From Opitutaceae bacterium (GTDB taxonomy: Bacteria > Verrucomicrobiota > Verrucomicrobiia > Opitutales > Opitutaceae): a stretch of DNA of 5,507 bases. The DNA lies in the NCBI GenBank assembly GCA_009919985.1, contig RGAX01000187.1:1-5507 (forward strand), written 5' to 3'. The notes under the pieces were generated by a model. The model was not told the DNA's origin and did not search any database. It saw nothing but the letters and a program-made list of their open reading frames with translations. Numbering within the stretch: position 1 is the first letter of the stretch; each line of letters opens with the position of its first letter. Shown piece after piece: positions 1 through 5,507 of this stretch. Both the position numbers and the translations under genes were made by a program.

Positions 1-451
1 CACGATTGCAGCGCTGGCGGAATTAACGGCCCCGTCGTCCACGGCAGTCGAAGGCGGAAGCTTGGTGAACGTGCTGCGCGATCCCGCGGGTCAAGGTGTG
101 GTTGTACGTAAACGCGAGGAGCTCGTATTCCATTTTCCCCACTACGATCTCGGTAATGGCGGACCTGCGACGGCGATTTTTTTAGGAAATTATAAGTTGA
201 TTCGAAATTACGAAAAAAACTCCCGCCGACTGTACGATCTCGAGCGTGATCCGAGTGAAGCCCACGATTTAGCGGCGAAGTCACCCGAGATAGCGGACAA
301 GCTTACGGCCCGCCTAGAGGCGTATTTGAAAGACGTAAACGCGCAGATGGCTTTGCCCAATCCCAACTATGATCCGAGCCAAGCGGTAGATCCCGAATTG
401 GATGAACGTCGCGGTGGCAAAGGCGGCAAACAAGGCAAGAAGCGCGCTTAA
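1..451 (+). CDS. Sulfatase (arylsulfatase family), C-terminal fragment
   Basis: The gene enters from the left edge; the reading frame is open from base 2 and ends at TAA 449-451, giving about 149 visible residues. Sulfatases hydrolyse sulfate esters, and those of this type are usually exported and act on sulfated polysaccharides or small sulfate esters. The visible part fits the family's C-terminal subdomain: an LAELTAP...GGSLVNVL stretch (the usual 'LAG...DG-x-SL-x-x-L' region), FHFPHYD, then FLGNYKLIRNYE, RRLYDLERDPSEAHDLA, and a PNPNYDP segment near the end. The catalytic C/S-x-P-x-R motif and most metal ligands lie upstream of the window, so activity and substrate class cannot be judged. 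The protein ends in a basic Gly/Lys tail (407-448, GGKGGKQGKKRA). The ATG or TTG codons near base 60 are internal, since homology-like sequence continues upstream of them. The next gene follows after 17 bases, which suggests an operon. Confidence 0.9.
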   Translation, partial: TIAALAELTAPSSTAVEGGSLVNVLRDPAGQGVVVRKREELVFHFPHYDLGNGGPATAIFLGNYKLIRNYEKNSRRLYDLERDPSEAHDLAAKSPEIADKLTARLEAYLKDVNAQMALPNPNYDPSQAVDPELDERRGGKGGKQGKKRA

Positions 452-455
452 CGAC

Positions 456-460
456 GGAGA
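456..460 (+). promoter_or_regulatory. Ribosome binding site of the metallophosphoesterase gene
   Basis: GGAGA lies 8 bases before ATG 469 in the 17-base gap after the sulfatase stop. It is the only clear Shine-Dalgarno sequence before a complete gene in the window, and it supports ATG 469 as the start. Confidence 0.65.
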
Positions 461-468
461 CTTGATCG

Positions 469-1959
469 ATGAAAAATTTAGCTAAAAAACTAGGGGGTTC
501 AGTTAAAGTGATGGTATTCCTCAGCGGCTTTGTGCTGCTGCCCTTGGCTCATGCCCAGCAAAACCCCTCTGGCGGAAAAAAACGCGGACCCGGCGGTGAG
601 GGCAAAGGCGAAAGCCGCATGCCCACCTTGGCTTTTCGCACGGATGTCCCTGCTCACCGTGTTGATGTCATTTTGGGTCGACCGACCAACGATGCGGTCA
701 CGATGAGTGTTTTGAGCTACGAGGGCTTTGAAGGCTATATCACTTACGGTTTGAACGCCGAAAGTATGACCTGTGAGACCCCTCGCCAAAAATTCCTGAA
801 GGACATTCCGGTTGAAATTACACTCGTCGAGTTACAGGCAAATACTCGTTACGTGTATCAATTGCACACGCGCTCGGTCGTTAGTGAAAAATTCCAAGTC
901 AGCAGTGAAGGCCTGTTCATGACCGCTCGAGCGGCAGGGAGTGCGTTTGTGTTCACGGTACAAGCCGATCCCCATCTTGATTTCGGCATTGATCCAGAAA
1001 TTTATAAAAAATCTCTGGTAAATGTTTTGAAATCACAACCCGACTTTCAGGTCGATCTCGGTGACACGTTCATGACTGATAAACGTACGGATTACCGGGA
1101 AGCATTGCCGCAATACATCGCGCAACGTTATTATTTCGGACTCACCGGAAAATCCGTACCGTTGTTTCTGGTGCTCGGTAATCATGACGGTGAAAAACCA
1201 GACAAAAACGGTGGTGAAGCGATGGCTTTGTGGTCGAATGCGCAGCGGAAAAAATATTTCCCTAACCCTGAGCCCAATGCATTTTATTCGGGCAACGCCA
1301 CGTCTCACCCACATGCAGGGCTATTACAAAATTATTATGCGTTTGAATGGGGAGACGCGCTTTTCGTGATGCTAGATCCTTATTGGTTCGGTCGCGAACC
1401 GGGCCGCAACGGCGATAACTGGTCCCGGACACTGGGGCGTGAGCAGTACCTTTGGTTGCAACGTACACTCAAGACCAGCCGGGCAAAATTCACCTTTGTT
1501 TTCACCCACAATTTAGTGGGGGGAGAGACCCGTGAAGGGCGGGGCGGGTCCGAGGCCGCTGCCTTTTTTGAGTGGGGCGGACGAGATTTGGACGGACGCG
1601 ATTCTTTTGCTAAAAACCGTCCAGATTGGGCGGCTCCAATTCACCAATTATTGATGGAGCGGCACGGGGGCGTGGTCGTTTTTCACGGGCACGATCATCT
1701 CTACGCGCAGCAAGAAAAGGACGGGGTTATTTATCAACTCGTCCCGCAACCCGGGCACTCTCGTTTTGACAATATCCGCAGCGCCGAGGAATACGGCTAC
1801 AAAAGCGGAGTCATCCAGGGCGCTTCGGGAATGCTGCGAATTAGCGTCACGCCTGAAAAAGCGCTCGTTGAATATGTTCGAGCGTATCCAGACAGCGCGG
1901 AAAACGACTCACGGAAGACCGGATCGGTCACGCATCGCTACACGGTGGCGCCACGTTGA
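469..1959 (+). CDS. Secreted calcineurin-like metallophosphoesterase, purple acid phosphatase-like
   Basis: This 496-residue protein is a predicted exported phosphoesterase with a two-metal active site. Residues 1-29 form a signal peptide (lysine-rich start, hydrophobic core 14-26, cleavage after AHA). A Gly/Lys/Arg-rich linker follows (about 31-50). Residues about 66-155 look like the fibronectin-like N-terminal domain of purple acid phosphatases (DVILGRPTNDAVTMSVL; NTRYVYQLHTR). The catalytic domain has all five family motifs: D-x-H (D167, H169), GD (198-199), GNHD (237-240), a lone His in FTHN (H347) and GHDH (407-410). The tyrosine that follows GD in true purple acid phosphatases (GD-x-x-Y) is absent: the sequence is GDTFM. 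The iron-tyrosinate chemistry is therefore unlikely, and 'metallophosphoesterase' is the safer name. Substrate is unknown; phosphomonoester or phosphodiester hydrolysis outside the cytoplasm is inferred. The gene sits 17 bases after the sulfatase and 10 bases before the next gene, so co-transcription is likely. Confidence 0.93.
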   Translation: MKNLAKKLGGSVKVMVFLSGFVLLPLAHAQQNPSGGKKRGPGGEGKGESRMPTLAFRTDVPAHRVDVILGRPTNDAVTMSVLSYEGFEGYITYGLNAESMTCETPRQKFLKDIPVEITLVELQANTRYVYQLHTRSVVSEKFQVSSEGLFMTARAAGSAFVFTVQADPHLDFGIDPEIYKKSLVNVLKSQPDFQVDLGDTFMTDKRTDYREALPQYIAQRYYFGLTGKSVPLFLVLGNHDGEKPDKNGGEAMALWSNAQRKKYFPNPEPNAFYSGNATSHPHAGLLQNYYAFEWGDALFVMLDPYWFGREPGRNGDNWSRTLGREQYLWLQRTLKTSRAKFTFVFTHNLVGGETREGRGGSEAAAFFEWGGRDLDGRDSFAKNRPDWAAPIHQLLMERHGGVVVFHGHDHLYAQQEKDGVIYQLVPQPGHSRFDNIRSAEEYGYKSGVIQGASGMLRISVTPEKALVEYVRAYPDSAENDSRKTGSVTHRYTVAPR

Positions 1960-1969
1960 ATTTTAAAAA

Positions 1970-2728
1970 ATGCTCCCAATATTTCCTCTTAAATTACTCA
2001 AATTTTTGACCGGCATCATAGCGTCGGTCATCGTTATTAGCGTGTTGGCTGTCGCACAAGACGTTCCACCGCCAGGCGGTAAAAAACGCGGTGGTCCCGG
2101 GCGCAAAGGTGGTCCCGATGAAAAGGGACTCATCAAACCGGCGATGTCGGACACCGTTAAAGTGAACGTCTATGCTGATAATTGGTTCGTGCTCTACATT
2201 AACGGACGACTCACGGCCGTAGATTCTATTCCGTTTACGCCGCATAACGTGATTTCCGTGGATATTTTACCCGAGTATCCGATGACGATCGCGGTCATGG
2301 CTAAGGACAACGCAGACCCGAAAACGGGGCTCGAATACGGTGATCACATTGGTGACGGCGGCTTTATCATCAAGTTCGGCGACGGCACCGTTTCCAACTC
2401 AACGTGGAAGGCGAAAAATTTTTTCAAAGGTCCACTTAACGCCGACACCAAGCACCCGCAAGTCGAGTATACTTCAATTCCCGACAATTGGTGGGCGGTT
2501 GATTTCGACGACCACGCTTGGCCACAAGCGACGGAGTTTTCTGAGTCACGGGTTAACCCCAAAGAGTCGTTTTACGCATCAGATTTCAAGGGTGCCGCGT
2601 TTATTTGGAGTGCGGATTTAGATTTGGATAACACCGTTATTTTTCGCACGCGAGTGGAGAAGCCAGGTTGGAAACCACGTTGGAACACCAAGCCTGATTT
2701 GGATGTGAGCGCGGCGCCTTGGCGCTGA
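1970..2728 (+). CDS. Exported protein of unknown function with GGKKRG linker
   Basis: This 252-residue protein is not assigned to any named family with confidence. Residues 1-29 form a signal peptide (K8, K11, hydrophobic core 12-28, cleavage after AVA). Residues 36-53 are a Gly/Lys/Arg/Pro-rich linker (GGKKRGGPGRKGG). The rest, about 60-250, looks like one compact domain rich in alternating hydrophobic and aromatic residues, probably a beta-sandwich: YADNWFVLYINGR (68-80), ILPEYPMTIAVMAKDNADP (99-117), GDGGFIIKFGDG (128-139), WWAVDFDDHAW (174-184), DLDLDNTVIFRTRVEKPGW (216-234). There are no cysteines, no transmembrane span after the signal, and no catalytic motif that I recognise. The shape (a domain displaying 'W-x-x-x-D-F-D-D-x-x-W') resembles jelly-roll modules of carbohydrate-active enzymes, where this is a non-catalytic fold; that is inference. 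ATG 1970 is fixed by an in-frame TAA at 1964; no Shine-Dalgarno sequence is visible, only an AT-rich leader, so coupling to the upstream gene is likely. The stop codon lies inside a terminator hairpin. Confidence 0.85.
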   Translation: MLPIFPLKLLKFLTGIIASVIVISVLAVAQDVPPPGGKKRGGPGRKGGPDEKGLIKPAMSDTVKVNVYADNWFVLYINGRLTAVDSIPFTPHNVISVDILPEYPMTIAVMAKDNADPKTGLEYGDHIGDGGFIIKFGDGTVSNSTWKAKNFFKGPLNADTKHPQVEYTSIPDNWWAVDFDDHAWPQATEFSESRVNPKESFYASDFKGAAFIWSADLDLDNTVIFRTRVEKPGWKPRWNTKPDLDVSAAPWR

Positions 2729-2735
2729 TTTTTTT
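2712..2735 (+). terminator. Rho-independent terminator overlapping a stop codon
   Basis: A compact hairpin, with GCGC/GCGC arms (2714-2717 with 2722-2725) extended by a G-T and a C-G pair (2713/2726, 2712/2727), is capped by a CTTG tetraloop (2718-2721). It is followed by one A and seven T's (2729-2735). The TGA stop (2726-2728) of the unknown exported protein forms part of the stem base. It probably ends the sulfatase-phosphoesterase operon. The stem is short (about 6 pairs, plus the C-G pair within the CTTG loop), so efficiency may be partial. Confidence 0.6.
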
Positions 2736-2812
2736 GGATTTCTCGAATAAAGCAGCGTGGATCAACGATGCATGTTTTGATTCAATATATGAATGAAGCT
2801 TAACATGTGTCT
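2736..2812 (+). promoter_or_regulatory. Intergenic region with a possible weak promoter for the YHYH gene
   Basis: This AT-rich stretch separates the terminator from the next gene. The best promoter-like pair I find is TTGATT (2777-2782) and TAACAT (2801-2806), 18 bases apart; each matches four of six consensus positions. Such a promoter would start transcription almost at ATG 2813, giving a leaderless or nearly leaderless message. An inverted repeat ATTCA-N5-TGAAT (2780-2784 with 2790-2794) overlaps it and could be an operator. GAAG at 2795-2798 is a poor Shine-Dalgarno candidate, 14 bases from ATG 2813 and 8 from an alternative in-frame GTG at 2807. All of these are weak matches. Confidence 0.25.
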
Positions 2813-5507
2813 ATGAATCACTCGGTCTTTACCGTAAGCTCCGTGCGCAAATGGATCCGGTTGAATTTGTTTTTGCTAGAGATTTTGACCCTAGCTTCGG
2901 TCCATGCGCACTCAATCAGCTCTGAGCAACGCGCTGAAATTGCTCGCTTGCTGCAACCTCAAGTCGCGGCCTCCAGCTTAAAGCCCACCGTAGCTCCGCT
3001 GGGCTACGGCGCCATGATGTCGTCCTCGTTTAGTGCCTTTAAACCTAAGGTTCGCTCCTATTACGACGCGACGACGTTTTATGTGGAATCTGATAACGTA
3101 CCCGATCCGACGCGCATGCCCACGCCGATGGTCGGGATCAGTTCTTGGCAGCAACAAATTCCGCTGCCGGTATCTTATTTCGCCGCGACGACGAATCCTG
3201 AAAAGGATACCGCTTCCGTCGGTTACGGTAAACCCAACGTCTGGCGCTTGCCGCTCGTGCCCACTCCGTCGGCTTCACCTATTCCCATCTCGTCCGGTAA
3301 TTTTCAACGCGGTGCTATTGCCCTAGGCGTTGATGGCATCGCCATTTTTAATCCGCGCAACAACACCGGTCGTGTATCCTATGAAATCGGCGAACTTGAT
3401 ATCTACGGCGGGCACTGCGGTCTCGCGGATGATTATCATTATCACATCGCGCCGGTGCATCTGCAATCAGTCTTGGGCATCGATCAACCCATTGCCTGGG
3501 CCCTAGATGGTTATCCTATTTACGGTTACAACGAACCTGACGGCAGCACTCGTCGCCCTTTGGATGCCGAAGGTGGTCATGACCTCGCCGATGGTCGCGG
3601 ATATCATTACCATGCTATTGGCAGCGATGCGACCGGTCCCGCAGCACCCTATCTGCCGTCGGCCTTTCATGGCACGGTGATTAATTACGGCGGGCAAGTC
3701 GACGGGCAGCCCGAAGTTCAGGCGATGCGAGCTGACGGCACCGGGGGTTACACGGCAAAAGCGGTCACAGGCGCTCGCATCACAGCTTTTAAAAATCCAG
3801 TGGCGCTCGATACGGATGCCTCTGGTCATCTCGTCGAGTCGCTCAACGGCACGCCTTCAGCCGATCAGTATCTCATGCGCGTCACGATCAGTGGCGTAAA
3901 CTACGACGAATGTTGGCGCATCAACCGCAATGCCAACCCCAAGACCCTCACTATAACTTGGCGACTCCCGTCGATCTCAACTACGACCACCACGTACAAT
4001 AACGGCAACAATCGCCTTACGAGCTATCTGATGGGTTCGCCCAGTTTGTTGAATTTGCCCGATACCGGCCAGTCCATCGATGCCACGGCTACTTTCGGCG
4101 AAGATTCGGATTACACGATCAACGCTCCTTCCTTCACGGACAACGGCGACGGCACGGTCACGGATAAAATCACCGGCTTGATGTGGCAGAAAGTGGAGAC
4201 CCGCGCCGCGAGCGTCAGCACGGGTGGCTACACGGATTGGCGTCTGCCCACGCCGACCGAGTTGTTCAGCATCATGAATCACAATAACGGCAACCCAGCC
4301 GCCATGAACACCACCTATTTTCCGGTGAATCCCAACGGAGCGGCTGAGTATTTTTGGACGAGCGACATCTACGGCGCGGATGCGACTAAGATCTGGTGCG
4401 TCAACGCTTGCGGTGGCATGGGCCCAAAACCTAAATCCGAGACGCTCGGCGCCGGCGGCACGTTGCGGTACCACGCGCGCTACGTGCGCGGCGCGAAGCC
4501 GGGCAACGGCCATAATTACATCAACAATCTCGACGGCACGATTACCGATGCCGACACCGGCCTTATGTGGACGCAGGTGCCCGGTCCAGCTACAACCTGG
4601 ACTGGTGCCCTCAGTTACGCGGAAAATCTTACGCTCGCAGGCTACACTGATTGGCGCTTACCCAACATCAAAGAGCTTCAATCCCTCTTGGATTACACCC
4701 TCACTACGGCGACGACCGCCGCTGCCGCCGTGTCGCCGGTTAACCGAGTGTTATTCCCTACGTCGACCGCTCCCGCGACCGCGTATTGGTCGTCCACGGC
4801 CTTGCGCGTCGGCGGCAACTCCGCGCCTTCCAGCGCGTGGCTCGTAGAGTTCGGCGTGAATAATTCCATCCCCGCCGCCAATGGTCCCGGCCGCAACGCG
4901 CAGGGTTTGATCAGCTACGAACTCATGACCTCCAGCTACCGCGTTTTTGCCGTGCGCGGTCCGGTGGCGACAGCGGAAGAGCCGGGCACGACGGGTACCG
5001 CGCGATTGGTGAACATCGCCGCGCGAGTTCCTTATGGTGGTATCGCCGGTACGCCCATCACGGGTTTTGTACTCAGCGGCAGTGGCATTAAAACGATGCT
5101 CATCCGCGCGGTGGGACCGACGTTGACGAGCTTCGGCGTAAGCGGAGTGCTGGCCGATCCGCGTCTCACGTTAAACAACGGCGTGGTTAACATCGCGGCG
5201 AATGATAACTGGCTAGCCGGCGACGCGACGGCGATGACGGCGGCGGGGGCCTTTGCGCTCTTACCCAGCAGTAAAGACGCGGCGTTACTCACCCCGCTGA
5301 CCACGGGTGGCTACACGGCACCGGTGACCGCCCCCGACGCAGCGAGTGGGGTCGTATTACTCGAAGTTTATGATGCCTCCAGCGCGACCACGCCTGCGCT
5401 CCTCAATGCCTCCGCGCGCGCCTTTGTTGGCACCGGCGAGAACGTGCTGATTCCGGGTTTCGTGATCGGCGGCAGCGGCACGTTGCGCGTGTTGATCCGT
5501 GCGGTCG
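2813..5507 (+). CDS. Large exported YHYH / Lcl (DUF1566) / Verrucomicrobia-repeat protein, 3' end missing
   Basis: The frame is open from ATG 2813 to the right edge (898 residues, no stop), so the gene continues outside. An in-frame TAA at 2801 limits the start to ATG 2813 or GTG 2807. Residues 1-32 are a signal peptide (R12, K13, hydrophobic 17-30, cleavage after VHA). About 80-287 is a YHYH domain (PF14240 type) with GGH-x6-YHYH (199-211), an ALDGYPIYGYNEPDG core, and GGH-x7-YHYH (254-267). About 290-440 is a linker that ends in LPDTGQSIDATATFGEDSDY, a lead-in typical before Lcl domains. Two Lcl C-terminal (DUF1566, PF07603) domains follow at about 441-560 and 568-716, each with DGT-x-TD-x-x-TGLMW and GYTDWRLP. 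From about 728 come Verrucomicrobia-type repeats. The role is unknown; a secreted or surface-bound protein is inferred, with YHYH histidines as possible metal ligands and the Lcl domains as possible adhesive modules. Only five cysteines or fewer are visible (C202, C367, C529, C533). Its own transcription unit is likely. Confidence 0.9.
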   Translation, partial: MNHSVFTVSSVRKWIRLNLFLLEILTLASVHAHSISSEQRAEIARLLQPQVAASSLKPTVAPLGYGAMMSSSFSAFKPKVRSYYDATTFYVESDNVPDPTRMPTPMVGISSWQQQIPLPVSYFAATTNPEKDTASVGYGKPNVWRLPLVPTPSASPIPISSGNFQRGAIALGVDGIAIFNPRNNTGRVSYEIGELDIYGGHCGLADDYHYHIAPVHLQSVLGIDQPIAWALDGYPIYGYNEPDGSTRRPLDAEGGHDLADGRGYHYHAIGSDATGPAAPYLPSAFHGTVINYGGQVDGQPEVQAMRADGTGGYTAKAVTGARITAFKNPVALDTDASGHLVESLNGTPSADQYLMRVTISGVNYDECWRINRNANPKTLTITWRLPSISTTTTTYNNGNNRLTSYLMGSPSLLNLPDTGQSIDATATFGEDSDYTINAPSFTDNGDGTVTDKITGLMWQKVETRAASVSTGGYTDWRLPTPTELFSIMNHNNGNPAAMNTTYFPVNPNGAAEYFWTSDIYGADATKIWCVNACGGMGPKPKSETLGAGGTLRYHARYVRGAKPGNGHNYINNLDGTITDADTGLMWTQVPGPATTWTGALSYAENLTLAGYTDWRLPNIKELQSLLDYTLTTATTAAAAVSPVNRVLFPTSTAPATAYWSSTALRVGGNSAPSSAWLVEFGVNNSIPAANGPGRNAQGLISYELMTSSYRVFAVRGPVATAEEPGTTGTARLVNIAARVPYGGIAGTPITGFVLSGSGIKTMLIRAVGPTLTSFGVSGVLADPRLTLNNGVVNIAANDNWLAGDATAMTAAGAFALLPSSKDAALLTPLTTGGYTAPVTAPDAASGVVLLEVYDASSATTPALLNASARAFVGTGENVLIPGFVIGGSGTLRVLIRAV
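3050..3673 (+). other. YHYH domain within the large exported protein
   Basis: Residues about 80-287. The namesake motif occurs at 208-211 and 264-267. Each copy is preceded by GGH (199-201 and 254-256). Between them lies IAWALDGYPIYGY, the family's usual 'A-x-DG-x-PIYG' core. The domain ends with PYLPSAFHG, where relatives usually have a Pro-Tyr...Gly-Cys-(Tyr/Phe)-(Arg/His)-Gly end. Boundaries are approximate; biochemical function of the family is not established. Confidence 0.85.
4133..4960 (+). repeat. Tandem pair of Lcl C-terminal (DUF1566) domains
   Basis: The first copy spans about 4133-4492 and the second about 4514-4960. Both have the order DGT-x-TD-x-x-TGLMW, GYTDWRLP-x-x-x-EL, a YFWTS or YWSST strand, and a closing R-x-x-x-VRG. 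The copies differ strongly elsewhere (different insert lengths, and C529/C533 only in the first), so this is an old domain duplication, not a recent DNA repeat. The domain is named after the Legionella collagen-like adhesin Lcl. Confidence 0.85.
4994..5507 (+). repeat. Verrucomicrobia-type repeats, one complete and one cut by the window edge
   Basis: The first copy (residues about 728-854) runs from ARLVNIAAR through GFVLSGSG, MLIRAVGPTL, FGVSGVLADP and NDNW to GGYTAPV and VVLLEVYD. The second begins at residue 863 with LLNASAR, then GFVIGGSG and VLIRAV, where the window ends. I recognise this unit from long secreted proteins of Opitutus-like Verrucomicrobia, where it sits at or near the C-terminus, often before a cell-surface sorting signal. 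No such signal is visible here. Confidence 0.75.

Noticed and set aside
62..451. A separate small gene starting at TTG or ATG-like codons near base 62
   Set aside because: The frame is open to the left edge and bases 2-61 already encode sulfatase-like sequence, so this is the tail of a longer gene.
499..1468. Several minus-strand open frames of 68-96 codons
   Set aside because: They sit antisense to the metallophosphoesterase, whose signal peptide and five catalytic motifs fix the real frame.
3977..4513. 178-codon open frame on the minus strand
   Set aside because: It lies fully antisense to the first Lcl domain of the large + strand gene, has no family-like sequence, and is explained by the GC-rich codon pattern of that gene.
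4380..4847. 155-codon open frame on the + strand in another phase
   Set aside because: It overlaps the two well-recognised Lcl domains; its Arg/Pro-rich translation is typical of a frame-shifted shadow of a GC-rich gene.
4219..5318. Exact 17-base repeat CACGGGTGGCTACACGG at 4219-4235 and 5302-5318
   Set aside because: It encodes the same TGGYT run in two unrelated domains (Lcl and Verrucomicrobia repeat). With only two copies and no flanking similarity, convergent codon choice explains it better than a mobile or regulatory repeat.
3050..5507. Possible frameshift or fusion artefact in the large gene
   Set aside because: I translated the frame from 2813 to 5507 and found no stop and no phase change; each domain and the lead-in to the Lcl domains are in the same frame.

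Overview
The window looks like part of a chromosome of a Verrucomicrobia-type (PVC group) bacterium. The best evidence is the end of the last gene. It carries a repeat running from LVN-x-x-AR through GFV and LIRAVGPTL to FGV-x-GVLADP, then NDNW, which I know from large secreted proteins of Opitutus-like Verrucomicrobia. A sulfatase, signal-peptide-bearing phosphoesterases and YHYH/Lcl-domain surface proteins also fit that group. The genus and species cannot be read from the sequence. All genes lie on the + strand, and no stretch over 300 bases lacks a gene.

Bases 1-2728 hold three tightly packed genes that look like the end of an operon: the C-terminal part of a sulfatase (1-451), a complete secreted calcineurin-like metallophosphoesterase (469-1959), and a complete secreted protein of unknown function (1970-2728). 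The gaps are 17 and 10 bases. A short GC hairpin followed by seven T's overlaps the third gene's stop codon (2712-2735) and probably ends the transcript. The phosphoesterase and the unknown protein share a Gly/Lys/Arg-rich segment (GGKKRG-like) just after their signal peptides, and the sulfatase ends in a similar tail.

Bases 2813-5507 hold the start of a very long gene that runs off the window: at least 898 residues, no in-frame stop. It encodes a modular exported protein with a signal peptide, a YHYH domain with two GGH-x(6-7)-YHYH motifs, a linker, two tandem Lcl C-terminal (DUF1566) domains, and one and a half Verrucomicrobia-type repeats. An 84-base intergenic region precedes it, probably with its own weak promoter.

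A reasonable but unproven reading is an extracytoplasmic module: hydrolases that remove sulfate and phosphate esters from an external polymer, beside a large surface or secreted protein with putative metal- and glycan-binding domains. No mobile element, CRISPR array, tRNA or rRNA was seen.
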